A stretch of DNA of 64,000 nt from Streptomyces sp. WMMB 322 (GTDB lineage Bacteria; Actinomycetota; Actinomycetes; Streptomycetales; Streptomycetaceae). Both the position numbers and the translations under genes were made by a program. Below, in pieces: positions 14,133-22,900 of this stretch (positions are counted from its first letter, which is position 1; each line of letters opens with the position of its first letter). The stretch lies in assembly GCF_900090145.1 (NCBI RefSeq), contig NZ_FMHI01000016.1, positions 1 through 64,000 of the forward strand, given 5' to 3'. A model generated the notes under the pieces. It saw only the letters and a program-made list of their open reading frames with translations. It was not told where the DNA came from and ran no database searches.

Positions 14133-14954
14133 GTGTCCATCGGCAATGAAGCGGAAGAGGACCGTCCATCGGTCGGTCAAGCCCTCAAGCAAGCACGTAA
14201 CGAAGCACGGCTGACAGTGGACGAAGTCAGTACGTCTACGAGAGTGCGCGTCCCCATCGTGCAGGCGATCGAGGAGGATGACTTCTCCCGCTGCGGCGGC
14301 GACGTCTACGCCCGCGGTCACATCCGGACCCTGGCGCGCGAAGTCGGACTGGACCCCGAAGAGCTCGTCTCGCAGTACGACGAGGACCACGGCGGACGTC
14401 CTCAGCCGACGCCGCCGGCCGCGCTCTTCGAGGCCGAACGCATCAGGCCGGAGCGGCGCAGGCCGAACTGGACCGCCGCCATGGTCGCCGCGATCGTCGC
14501 GGTCGTCGGTTTCGTCGGCTTCACCCTCGTCGGAGGCGGCGGGGAGCAGGAGCCGTCGAAAGCGAAGGAGTCACGCTCCGCGGAGCCGACGGAGACTTAC
14601 ACCCCGTCAAAGCCGCCGCAGAGCTCGGACCCCGAGGACCAGAAGCCCTCCGAAGGCCCCGAGGCTTCCGACAGCGCGATCGCCGCCGCCCCCGCCGACA
14701 AGGTCACGGTGCAGATGACGGCCGAGCAGGACGTGTGGATCTCCGCGCGGGACCACAACGGACGGCTGATGCACGAGGGCGTGCTGAAGAAGAGCAAGAG
14801 CAAGGTCTTCACCGACGACGAGCGCCTCAGCCTCGTACTCGGCAACGCCGGAGGCGTGAAGCTCTACGTCAACGGCAAGGAGGTCAAGGACGTCGGCGAG
14901 GACGGCCAGGTGCAGCGAGTGAGCTACACCAGGGGCGACCCCGAGGCGGGCTGA
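14133..14954 (+). CDS. RodZ-like membrane protein with N-terminal helix-turn-helix
   Basis: A 273-residue protein with RodZ layout. Residues about 14-85 are a cytoplasmic helix-turn-helix domain (VGQALKQARNEARLTVDEVS, then GDVYARGHIRTLARE). One transmembrane helix lies around residues 115-135, followed by a Ser/Pro/Glu-rich spacer and a C-terminal DUF4115-like domain (about 195-270). In rods RodZ links MreB to the wall machinery; in Streptomyces it would act at the membrane in growth or sporulation wall synthesis. I prefer the GTG at 14133, preceded by GAAAGG, over the in-frame GTG at 14106. TAGACT at 14087-14092 may be the -10 element. It lies downstream of ftsK on the same strand, with a 190-bp gap. 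Confidence 0.82.
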   Translation: MSIGNEAEEDRPSVGQALKQARNEARLTVDEVSTSTRVRVPIVQAIEEDDFSRCGGDVYARGHIRTLAREVGLDPEELVSQYDEDHGGRPQPTPPAALFEAERIRPERRRPNWTAAMVAAIVAVVGFVGFTLVGGGGEQEPSKAKESRSAEPTETYTPSKPPQSSDPEDQKPSEGPEASDSAIAAAPADKVTVQMTAEQDVWISARDHNGRLMHEGVLKKSKSKVFTDDERLSLVLGNAGGVKLYVNGKEVKDVGEDGQVQRVSYTRGDPEAG

Positions 14955-15089
14955 CCCCGGCAACGCCGACCCGATGCGCAGCCCTGACCAGGGCACCGCA
15001 GTGCGACGACCGCGCAAGGACCCGGCCGGAGCGCGTCCCGCCCACCAGCCGCAGCATCACCTGCGGCCGGTGGACGGAACGCGACGAAG

Positions 15090-15095
15090 TACGCT
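15090..15095 (+). promoter_or_regulatory. -10 element for leaderless rimO transcript
   Basis: TACGCT (TAnnnT consensus) ends 6 nt before the rimO ATG, and there is no Shine-Dalgarno sequence. This predicts an mRNA that begins at the start codon. Confidence 0.5.
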
Positions 15096-15101
15096 GAGTC
15101 C

Positions 15102-16691
15102 ATGCCCGAACGCCGCACCGTCGCCCTTGTCACGCTTGGATGCGCACGCAACGAAGTCGACTCCGAAGAGCTCGCAGGCCGCTTGGCGGCGGACGGCTGG
15201 GACCTCGTCGAAGAGGCCGCCGACGCCGATGTCGCCGTGGTCAACACCTGCGGTTTCGTCGAGGCCGCCAAGAAGGACTCCGTCGACGCGCTGCTCGAGG
15301 CCAACGACCTGAAATCCGCAGCGGGTTCGGACGGCGGCGGCCGCACCAAGGCCGTCGTGGCCGTGGGCTGCATGGCGGAACGGTACGGCAAGGATCTCGC
15401 GGAAGCACTGCCCGAGGCCGACGGTGTGCTCGGATTCGACGACTACGCCGACATCTCCGACCGGTTGCAGACCATCCTCGGCGGAGGCGTGCACGCCCCG
15501 CACACCCCGCGGGACCGCCGCAAACTGCTGCCCATCAGCCCCGCCGAGCGGCAGGGTGCCGATGGCGTCGCGCTGCCCGGTCACGGCCCCCAGGCGCCCG
15601 AAGGGCCCGAGGACCTCCCGGCGGGGGTCGCTCCGGCTTCCGGGCCCCGTGCGCCCCTGCGACGGCGGCTGGACGGCAGTCCCGTCGCGTCCGTGAAGCT
15701 GGCGTCGGGCTGCGACCGGCGGTGCTCGTTCTGTGCGATCCCCTCCTTCCGCGGTTCCTTCATCTCCCGGCGGCCGTCGGACGTACTGGACGAGACGCGC
15801 TGGCTGGCCGGACAGGGCGTGCGCGAGGTCATGCTCGTCTCCGAGAACAACACCTCCTACGGCAAGGACCTGGGCGACATCCGTCTCCTCGAGACGCTGC
15901 TGCCCGAGCTGGCCGCCGTCGAGGGCATCGAACGCGTCAGGGTCAGCTACCTCCAGCCGGCCGAGATGCGCCCCGACCTGATCGACGTACTGACGCAGAC
16001 GGACAAGGTCGCCCCGTACTTCGACCTGTCCTTCCAGCACTCCGCCCCGGGGGTGCTGCGGGCGATGAGGCGCTTCGGCGACACCGACCGCTTCCTCGGG
16101 CTGCTGGAGACGATCAGATCCAAGTCGCCGCAGGCGGGCGTCCGTTCGAACTTCATCGTGGGATTCCCGGGCGAGAGCGAGGCCGACGTCGCCGAGCTGG
16201 AGCGTTTCCTCACCGAGGCCCGCCTGGATGCCGTCGGCGTCTTCGGGTACTCCGACGAGGACGGGACGGAGGCCGCGGGCTACGGGGACAAGAACGACCC
16301 CGAGGTCGTCGCGGAACGCCTCGAGCGCCTCTCCCGGCTGGCAGAGGAGCTGACGGCGCAGCGAGCCGAGGAGCGTCTCGGGGAGACGGTGCGCGTGCTC
16401 GTCGAGGCGGTCGAGACCGACGGCGAAGGCTCGGGCGGCTCCGGCGGCGGCGAGGCCCACGAGACCGACGGGCCCGTGCTGGTCGGCCGCGCCGCGCACC
16501 AGGCGCCGGAGACGGACGGACAGGTGCTGCTGAGCGGAGGTCCCGCGCCGCTACGAGGCTCCGCGATCGGACGTATGGTCGAGGCGAAAGTGGTCGCCAC
16601 AGAAGGCGTGGACCTCGTCGCGGAGCCTCTGCACGGCAGTGCCGAGGGGCGCGACGAGGGCGGCGGAGGCAGCAAGGAGGCCGGCGGATGA
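15102..16691 (+). CDS. rimO: ribosomal protein S12 methylthiotransferase RimO
   Basis: A 529-residue radical-SAM enzyme that adds a methylthio group to an aspartate of ribosomal protein S12. The N-terminal UPF0004 domain has cluster cysteines in [22 protein letters not shown] and GCMAERYG. The radical-SAM CxxxCxxC is CDRRCSFC near residue 205, and a TRAM domain ends the protein. Two low-complexity insertions distinguish it: a Pro/Gly/Ala-rich stretch before the radical-SAM domain (about 145-193) and a Gly/Ser/Glu stretch in the TRAM region (about 440-465), which make it longer than the 440-residue E. coli protein. The ATGA overlap with pgsA indicates translational coupling. The paralogue miaB also lies in this window; the [10 protein letters not shown] signature assigns this one to RimO. 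Confidence 0.93.
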   Translation: MPERRTVALVTLGCARNEVDSEELAGRLAADGWDLVEEAADADVAVVNTCGFVEAAKKDSVDALLEANDLKSAAGSDGGGRTKAVVAVGCMAERYGKDLAEALPEADGVLGFDDYADISDRLQTILGGGVHAPHTPRDRRKLLPISPAERQGADGVALPGHGPQAPEGPEDLPAGVAPASGPRAPLRRRLDGSPVASVKLASGCDRRCSFCAIPSFRGSFISRRPSDVLDETRWLAGQGVREVMLVSENNTSYGKDLGDIRLLETLLPELAAVEGIERVRVSYLQPAEMRPDLIDVLTQTDKVAPYFDLSFQHSAPGVLRAMRRFGDTDRFLGLLETIRSKSPQAGVRSNFIVGFPGESEADVAELERFLTEARLDAVGVFGYSDEDGTEAAGYGDKNDPEVVAERLERLSRLAEELTAQRAEERLGETVRVLVEAVETDGEGSGGSGGGEAHETDGPVLVGRAAHQAPETDGQVLLSGGPAPLRGSAIGRMVEAKVVATEGVDLVAEPLHGSAEGRDEGGGGSKEAGG

Positions 16692-17395
16692 CAGGAGTCC
16701 CGGCCTCCGCGGCGAGCGGTGGTGCCATGGCGAAACCCCAGCACAAGCCCCAGCGCGAGCCCCTGCCACCTGCCACCGCGGACGCGGCGCGCAAAGTGAG
16801 CCTGTGGAACATCGCCAACATCCTCACGATGGTGCGGCTGCTGCTCGTCCCCGCGTTCGTGACGCTGATGCTGTGGCAGGGCGGGCACGATCCCGCCTGG
16901 CGCTCGTTCGCCTGGGCCGCCTTCACGGTCGCCATGATCACGGACCTCTTCGACGGGGAACTGGCCCGCCGCTACGACCTCGTCACCGACTTCGGCAAGA
17001 TCGCGGATCCCATCGCGGACAAGGCGATCATGGGGGCCGCTCTGGCCTGCCTCTCGGTCCTGGGCGACCTTCCCTGGTGGGTGACCGCCGTGATCCTCTT
17101 CCGGGAGCTGGGCATCACGGCGCTGCGCTTCTGGGTCATCCGGCACGGCGTGATCCCCGCCAGCAGGGGCGGCAAGCTCAAGACACTGGCACAGGGCGTC
17201 GCCGTGGGCATGTACGTGCTGGCGCTGACGGGGCCGCTCGCCACCCTGCGCTGGTGGGTCATGGCGGTCGCCGTCCTGCTGACGGTCGTGACCGGGCTGG
17301 ACTACGTCCGGCAGGCGATTGTGCTACGCAGGGCAGGGCGTGCCCGGGAGCGGGAGGCACGAGGGGCGGGCCGGGCCGGGCAGGAGCGCTCGTGA
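16688..17395 (+). CDS. pgsA: CDP-diacylglycerol-glycerol-3-phosphate 3-phosphatidyltransferase
   Basis: A 235-residue membrane enzyme that makes phosphatidylglycerophosphate, the first committed step to phosphatidylglycerol and cardiolipin. The CDP-alcohol phosphotransferase signature is complete: DLFDG, AR two residues on, then G, D and D in correct spacing (GKIADPIAD). Four to six hydrophobic segments span residues about 45-215. The N-terminal 40 residues are Pro/Gln-rich and probably cytoplasmic; a second in-frame ATG 13 codons in is an alternative start. The ATG overlaps the rimO stop (ATGA), and the 3' end overlaps the cinA GTG (GTGA), so rimO, pgsA and cinA form one coupled operon. The rimO-pgsA-cinA-clgR order is common in actinobacteria. 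Confidence 0.93.
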   Translation: MTGVPASAASGGAMAKPQHKPQREPLPPATADAARKVSLWNIANILTMVRLLLVPAFVTLMLWQGGHDPAWRSFAWAAFTVAMITDLFDGELARRYDLVTDFGKIADPIADKAIMGAALACLSVLGDLPWWVTAVILFRELGITALRFWVIRHGVIPASRGGKLKTLAQGVAVGMYVLALTGPLATLRWWVMAVAVLLTVVTGLDYVRQAIVLRRAGRAREREARGAGRAGQERS

Positions 17396-17958
17396 CCGAC
17401 GTCCCTGCGCCGGAGGAACGTGACGAGGATTTTCTCGACCGGGCCGCGCATGTGCTGGAGCTTCTGGTGGAACGCGGGGAGTCCGTGGCCGTCGCCGAGT
17501 CGCTGACGGGAGGGATGGTGGCCGCCGAGTTCACTGCGGCACCGGGTTCCTCGCGGGCGTTCCGCGGCTCGGTGACGGCGTACGCGACCGACCTGAAGAA
17601 GGACCTGCTGGGCGTCGACGGAAAGCTGCTCGCCGAGCGGGGCGCCGTCGACGAGGACGTGGCACGGGCGATGGCCGAGGGCGTGAGAGCGGCGCTGGGC
17701 GCTTCCTGGGGGCTGTCGACGACGGGCGTGGCCGGCCCGGATCCGCAGGACGGCAAGTCCGTCGGCACGGTCTTCACGGCCGTGGCCGGCCCGGACGGGG
17801 CGACGGTGTGCCGGGAACTGGATCTCGACGGGGACCGCGCGGAGATCCGCAGGGGGAGCGTGAGGGGCGCCGTGGCGCTGCTGCACGACGAACTGGCCGG
17901 GAATGCGCGGAGGAAGGATAAGGAACATGACGGGGGGAATGGTTGTTTGCAGCCCTGA
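17392..17958 (+). CDS. cinA: CinA C-terminal family nicotinamide-nucleotide amidohydrolase
   Basis: A 188-residue single-domain protein matching the CinA C-terminal (PncC) family, which deamidates nicotinamide mononucleotide for NAD recycling. Seen motifs are VAVAESLTGGMVAAEFTAAPGSS near the N-terminus, GSVTAYATDLKKDLLGV, and STTGVAGPDPQDGKSVGTVF. It lacks the N-terminal molybdopterin-binding-like domain found in longer CinA proteins, which is usual in actinobacteria. The GTG start overlaps the pgsA stop (GTGA), with GGAG nine bases upstream, so it is translationally coupled. The last 15 residues are charged and not conserved. Confidence 0.88.
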   Translation: MTDVPAPEERDEDFLDRAAHVLELLVERGESVAVAESLTGGMVAAEFTAAPGSSRAFRGSVTAYATDLKKDLLGVDGKLLAERGAVDEDVARAMAEGVRAALGASWGLSTTGVAGPDPQDGKSVGTVFTAVAGPDGATVCRELDLDGDRAEIRRGSVRGAVALLHDELAGNARRKDKEHDGGNGCLQP

Positions 17959-18088
17959 GTGAACACGACATCGCTCCCCGCACGGGCGCAGCCCGAGGCG
18001 GTACGGTGGAGCCTGAAGGATTCACGCCCGATGGGGTGGTGGGTATCAAGCTGTGGAAGACGCCGCGCGTTGAGAGGGAGGAGCACCG

Positions 18089-18472
18089 ATGATTCTGCTC
18101 CGTCGCCTGCTGGGTGACGTGCTGCGTCGGCAGCGCCAGCGCCAGGGCCGTACCCTGCGCGAAGTCTCTTCATCTGCCCGGGTTTCGCTCGGGTATCTCT
18201 CCGAGGTCGAGCGTGGTCAGAAGGAAGCTTCCTCCGAGCTGCTGTCCTCCATCTGCGACGCGCTGGACGTACGGATGTCCGAGCTGATGCGTGAGGTCAG
18301 CGACGAGCTGGCACTTGCGGAGCTCGCCGAGTCCGCTGCGAGCGAGACGGTGCCCGCGCCGATGCGGCGTACCGTGCTCAACCCGATCTCCGTGACGTCC
18401 GTCACAGGAGTGCCGGAGGAGCGCGTGACGATCAAGGCGCCCGCCGAGGCCGTCGACGTCGTCGCGGCCTGA
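18089..18472 (+). CDS. clgR: XRE-family transcriptional activator ClgR
   Basis: A 127-residue regulator. Residues 1-65 are a Cro/C1-type helix-turn-helix ([29 protein letters not shown]) in the form typical of ClgR, which activates clp protease and lon genes in actinobacteria. The C-terminal half (about 75-127) is short and ends VDVVAA; a terminal Ala-Ala is known to target Streptomyces ClgR to ClpP, so the protein is probably degraded by the protease it induces. GGGAGGAGC at the right distance supports the ATG. The position behind pgsA-cinA is the usual actinobacterial context (130-bp gap). A strong hairpin follows the gene. Confidence 0.88.
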   Translation: MILLRRLLGDVLRRQRQRQGRTLREVSSSARVSLGYLSEVERGQKEASSELLSSICDALDVRMSELMREVSDELALAELAESAASETVPAPMRRTVLNPISVTSVTGVPEERVTIKAPAEAVDVVAA

Positions 18473-18504
18473 CGCGCGTCCCGCAGGGACAGCCACGGGA
18501 GTTC

Positions 18505-18544
18505 GCCGAGAGGCCCCGCCGGTTCGCCGGCGGGGCCTCTCGGC
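18505..18544 (+). terminator. terminator after clgR
   Basis: GCCGAGAGGCCCCGCCGG and its exact reverse complement form an 18-bp stem closed by a TTCG tetraloop, 33 nt after the clgR stop. There is no T-run, which is common for Streptomyces terminators. Confidence 0.85.
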
Positions 18545-18697
18545 GTCGTGAGGCGGTCGGAGCCCGTGCGGCCGGCCCGCGGGACCGCTGATGTGCGGCA
18601 GAACGCACTGATGCCGCTCTGCTGTCGCGCGGTCGCACGGAGTGCGCGACGATGGGCCGAGCGTGACCAGCGACCGGCGTGCCCGGGAGGTGCGGAG

Positions 18698-19003
18698 ATG
18701 ACGGGATGCATACGGCGGCTGCCCGTGCGCCGGGCCCTGACGGCCGTGGCCGTCGCGGCAGGTGCGTGGCTGGTGTGGCGGCTCATAGCCCCGGGCGGCG
18801 GCGCTCCGGCAGCCGCGACGGCAGCGGTACTCGGCTGGGGGCTGGGCCTGATACCCGTCCATGTGACGTTCTCAACTCCCCGTCAGCAGGCCCCGAGCAG
18901 GACGGTACGGCGGCCCGCACAGACCTACCGGCACGAAGTGATGCGGCGAACTGCGGGGCGAGACACGAAAGTTCGCTGGTCGCGCGAAGCGGACAACGAC
19001 TGA
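18698..19003 (+). CDS. small two-helix membrane protein of unknown function
   Basis: A 101-residue basic protein whose function I do not recognise. Two hydrophobic stretches near residues 13-32 (ALTAVAVAAGAWLVWRLI) and 38-57 suggest a membrane hairpin; the C-terminal 45 residues are Arg/Thr-rich and probably cytoplasmic. The start at 18698 is supported by GGGAGG followed by GGAG directly upstream; the frame continues further upstream without a ribosome site. It lies behind the clgR terminator and converges on nei. A similarly placed small membrane-protein gene occurs, as I recall, at this place in other streptomycetes. Confidence 0.65.
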   Translation: MTGCIRRLPVRRALTAVAVAAGAWLVWRLIAPGGGAPAAATAAVLGWGLGLIPVHVTFSTPRQQAPSRTVRRPAQTYRHEVMRRTAGRDTKVRWSREADND

Positions 19004-19028
19004 CCGCGGGGAACATGCGGGCGAAGGG

Positions 19029-19883
19029 TCAGCGGGAGACCGGTCCGGAAGGCGGGGTCCCGGGCTCATCGGGGTGCGGACCCGGCTGGCAGCGGGGGCA
19101 GTAGAAGGCGGTGCGGGGGCGGTCCGCCGGTCCGTGCGAGCCCGTGCGCACGGTGGTGCCGCACCGGTGGCAGGGGCGGCCGACGCGGCCGTACACCCAC
19201 AGCGCGCGGTCGCGGTCGGAACGGGCGGGGGCGTGCGTCGTACGGCGGTCGAAACGCTCCTTGTTGGCGTCGAGGAGATTGTGCGCCGCGGCGAGAAGTG
19301 TCTCCAGGCGCGACGGCGGAAGTTCCCCGAGGGCAGCCCAGGGCGAACTGCCCGCGAGGAAGCACAGTTCGGCCGCGTAGACGTTGCCGATCCCGGCGAG
19401 GTTGCGCTGGTCCAGCAGCGCTTCGACGAGGGGGCGGCCAGGCTCGGTCAGAAGGCGGCGCAGGGCCTCCTGCGCGTCCCAGTCCGGGCCGAGGAGATCC
19501 GGCCCCAGATGTCCCAGGGCCCCGGACTCCTCGTCGGTGCGCAGCAGTTCGAGAACGGGGAGACGGTAGCCCGTCGCCGTGGCTGTCGCCGTCGTCAGGA
19601 CAGCACGGATCTGATGAGCGGGCCCGCTGCCACCCCGCGCAGGACGCTGCGGGGTGCTGACGCGCCATGAGCCCTCCATCCCGAGATGCGAGTGGACGGT
19701 GACGCCGCCCTCGACGCGGATGAGGATGTGCTTGCCGCGTGACGCCGCTTCGAGGACCCGTCGTCCGCCGAGATCCGACGTCGCGAACCGGGGGACGCGG
19801 AAATCGGTCCTCGTGAGTGCCTGCCCGGCCAGTGCCTCGTGCAGCCGGCGCGCGGTGTACCAGACGGTGTCTCCTTCGGGCAT
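19029..19883 (-). CDS. nei: Fpg/Nei-family DNA glycosylase-lyase (endonuclease VIII type)
   Basis: A 284-residue base-excision repair enzyme that removes oxidised bases and cuts the abasic site. It starts MPEGDT, with the catalytic N-terminal proline and glutamate of the family. The H2TH region (about 140-205) contains LLDQRNLAGIGNVYAAELCF, and the C-terminal zinc finger has CHRC and CPRC pairs (about 235-265). PEGDT rather than PELPE points to the Nei branch. It lies 102 bp downstream of lhr on the same strand; lhr-nei is a known actinobacterial neighbourhood, so the two probably serve one repair pathway and may be cotranscribed. Confidence 0.9.
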   Translation of the reverse strand: MPEGDTVWYTARRLHEALAGQALTRTDFRVPRFATSDLGGRRVLEAASRGKHILIRVEGGVTVHSHLGMEGSWRVSTPQRPARGGSGPAHQIRAVLTTATATATGYRLPVLELLRTDEESGALGHLGPDLLGPDWDAQEALRRLLTEPGRPLVEALLDQRNLAGIGNVYAAELCFLAGSSPWAALGELPPSRLETLLAAAHNLLDANKERFDRRTTHAPARSDRDRALWVYGRVGRPCHRCGTTVRTGSHGPADRPRTAFYCPRCQPGPHPDEPGTPPSGPVSR

Positions 19884-19985
19884 GGGCTCATCCTTGCAAG
19901 GAGCGGAAGCGGTCGGAGAGGGACGCGGTCGGTGGAACGCCGACTCCCCGTGCCGCGCGGCCGGTTGAATCCGGCCGTTCTTCCG

Positions 19986-22900
19986 TCATCGGGCCCGCAG
20001 GCGGAGCCCGCGCGGAGTGGCGTGGAAGCCCGCGCTCTCCAAGAGGCCGCCGAAGGGCGAGGAGAGGGCGGGAACTCCGTTCACGCGCTCCACGGTGACC
20101 GTGCCGAGAGCACCGTCCAGCGCCGCACGCGCCAGGGCCTCGGCCGCGGTGCCGGGCGCGGGCACCTCGCCGGGGGCCGTGAGGCCGTCGCCAGGGGTGG
20201 TGCCCGGATCTGACGTGCCCGGCCACACGAGCAGCGTCTTACCGCCCCGCTCCATGTAGATGGTCAGCTCGCCGTCGACGAGGACAACCACCGCGCCCGC
20301 CTTGCGGCCGGGCTTGTGCGTGGCGCCCTCCGGAGGGTCGGGCCAGGGGAGGGCCGCTCCGTAGGCGTTCGCCGGGTCGGCGGCGGCCAGGACGACGGCG
20401 CGGAAATGCTGGTCGCGCTCACGGGCCGTGTGCACGGCGCGCAGTCTGTCGATTGCACCGTCCATCGCGAACTGGGCCGCGCCGAGGCCTTCCACGACAT
20501 AGCCGCGCCGCGCCTGCCCGCTCTCCTCGAACGCGGCCAGCACCCGGTAGGCGGCGGAGAAGCCGCCCTCCACGCCTTCCGCCGACACCGCACCCCGGGT
20601 GACGATGCCGTGCCGGTCCAGAAGCGTGCGGGCCAGGGCATGAGCCCGGTGCGTCGCGTCCGTCCCGGCGGGCGGCAGGAGAGACCAGCGGCCCGCGACC
20701 GTCGGCGGCCCGTTGCGGGAAGCCGTGGGCCGGTTCGTGCCGCTGCGGGTGGCGGCGGCGGTGAGGGAGCCGTAACGCCCGCGCGGGACCGCACGCTTGG
20801 CGCGGTGAGCCGTCGACCCCGCCGTACGGCCCGAGCCCAGGAGCGCGCGCAGCGGGGCCAGCGTGTCGTTGGACACCCGGCCGGACCACGCCAGATCCCA
20901 CAGGGCGTCCGCGAGTTGGGGGTCCGTCGCCTCCGGACCGGACGTGGCGCGCACCTGGTCGGCGATCTGACGGAAGAACAGGCCGTACCCGGGAGCGAGG
21001 GCGTCCAGTACGGCCTGGTGAAGCGGCGTCAGCTCCAGCGGCAGCGGCGGTGGAAGGAGCAGTTCCGCCGTGTCGGCCGGATACAGCGAGAGCCAGCCGT
21101 CCTTGCCGGGCAGCGAACCCGCACCGGCCCAGAGGACCTCGCCGGACGTGGTGAGTTCGTCGAGCATGCCGGGGCCGTAGTCGCGCACGCGGCCCGGCAG
21201 CACCAGCCTCTCCAGTGCCGAGGCGGGCACCGGTGCGCCCTGCAACTGCTCGACGGTGCGCATCAGACCGTCGATGCCGCGTACGCTGCCGCCGCCCGGA
21301 GCGGACACGTGCTGCCACTGCGGAAGGAACGCCGCGAGCGCGGAGGCCGGCACCGGCTCCAGCTCCTCGCGCAGTGCGGCCAGCGACCGGCGGCGCAGCC
21401 GGCGCAGCACGCCCGCGTCGCACCACTCCTGGCCGACCCCGGCGGGATGGAACTCGCCCTGCACCAGACGCCCGCCCGCCGCCAGCCTCTGGAGCGCGCC
21501 CTCCGCGACGGCGGTGCCCAGCCCGAAGTGCGCCGCCGCGTCCGCGGAGACGAAAGGGCCGTGCGTACGGGCGTAGCGCGCGAGCAGGTCGCCGAGGGGA
21601 TCCGGAACCGGCTCGGTGAACGCCTCCGGGACGCCCACCGGGAGCGCCGCTCCCAGCGCGTCGCGCAGCCGGCCCGCGTCCTCCACGGCGGCGAAGCGCT
21701 CCTCACCGGCGACACGGACGCGGATCGCCCGGCGGGCGGCTTCCAGCTCCTCCGCCCACCTCCGGTCCGCTCCGCGCTCCCGCAGTGCCTCGGGCGTCAG
21801 CGGGCCCAGCAGCCGCAGGATGTCGGCCACACCCTCGGCATCCTTGACGCGCCGGTCCTCGCTGAGCCACTGCAGTTCGCGCTCCAGCTCCGCCAGCACC
21901 TCCGCGTCGAGCAGTTCACGCAGCTCCGCCTGGCCGAGCAGCTCCGCCAGCAGCCGCGAGTCCAGCGACAGGGCCGCCGCGCGGCGCTCCGCCAAGGGGG
22001 AGTCGCCCTCGTAGAGGTACTGCGCGACGTAGCCGAACAGCAGGGACCGGGCGAAGGGCGACGGGTCGGTGGTGGTCACCTCGACCACGCGGACCCGGCG
22101 TGCCTCGATGTCGCCCATCAGCTCCGACAGGCCCGGCACGTCGAAGACGTCCTGGAGGCATTCCCGCACCGCTTCCAGCACGATCGGGAACGAACCGAAC
22201 TCCGAGGCGACCTGGAGGAGTTGGGCGGCCCGCTGCCGCTGCTGCCACAGCGGGGTGCGCTTGCCGGGGTTGCGGCGCGGCAGCAGGAGCGCACGGGCGG
22301 CGCACTCGCGGAAACGGGCGGCAAAGAGAGCGGAGCCGCCGACCTGGTCCGTGACGATCTGCTCCACGTCGCCCGCGTCGAAGAGGACGTCGGACACGCC
22401 GACCGGGGCCTGCCCGTCGTCGAAGGCCGCCCCGCCCCCGGACGGCTGCCCGGCCGCGGCCTCCTCCAGCAGATCCAGACCCATCAGATCGGCGTCGGGA
22501 AGGCGCAGGACGAGGCCGTCGTCGGCGTGCATGACCTGGGCGTCCATGCCGTACCGCTCGGTGAGACGGGCACCGAGGGCCAGCGCCCACGGCGCGTGCA
22601 CCTGCGCGCCGAAGGGTGAGTGCACGACGATCCGCCAGTCGCCCAGCTCGTCGCGGAAGCGCTCGACCACGATCGTCCGGTCGTCGGGGACGTGGCCGCA
22701 CGCGCTGCGCTGCTCCTCCAGGTAGGTGAGCAGATTGCCGACGGCCAGTTCGTCGAGCCCGGCCGCGGACAGCCGCTCACTCGCCGCCTCTGCGCCGAGC
22801 GAGCCGACCTCGCGCAGGAACGCCCCCAGCGCGCGCCCCAACTCCAGCGGACGGCCCAGCTGATCGCCCTTCCAGAACGGCAGCCGCCCCGGCACACCCG

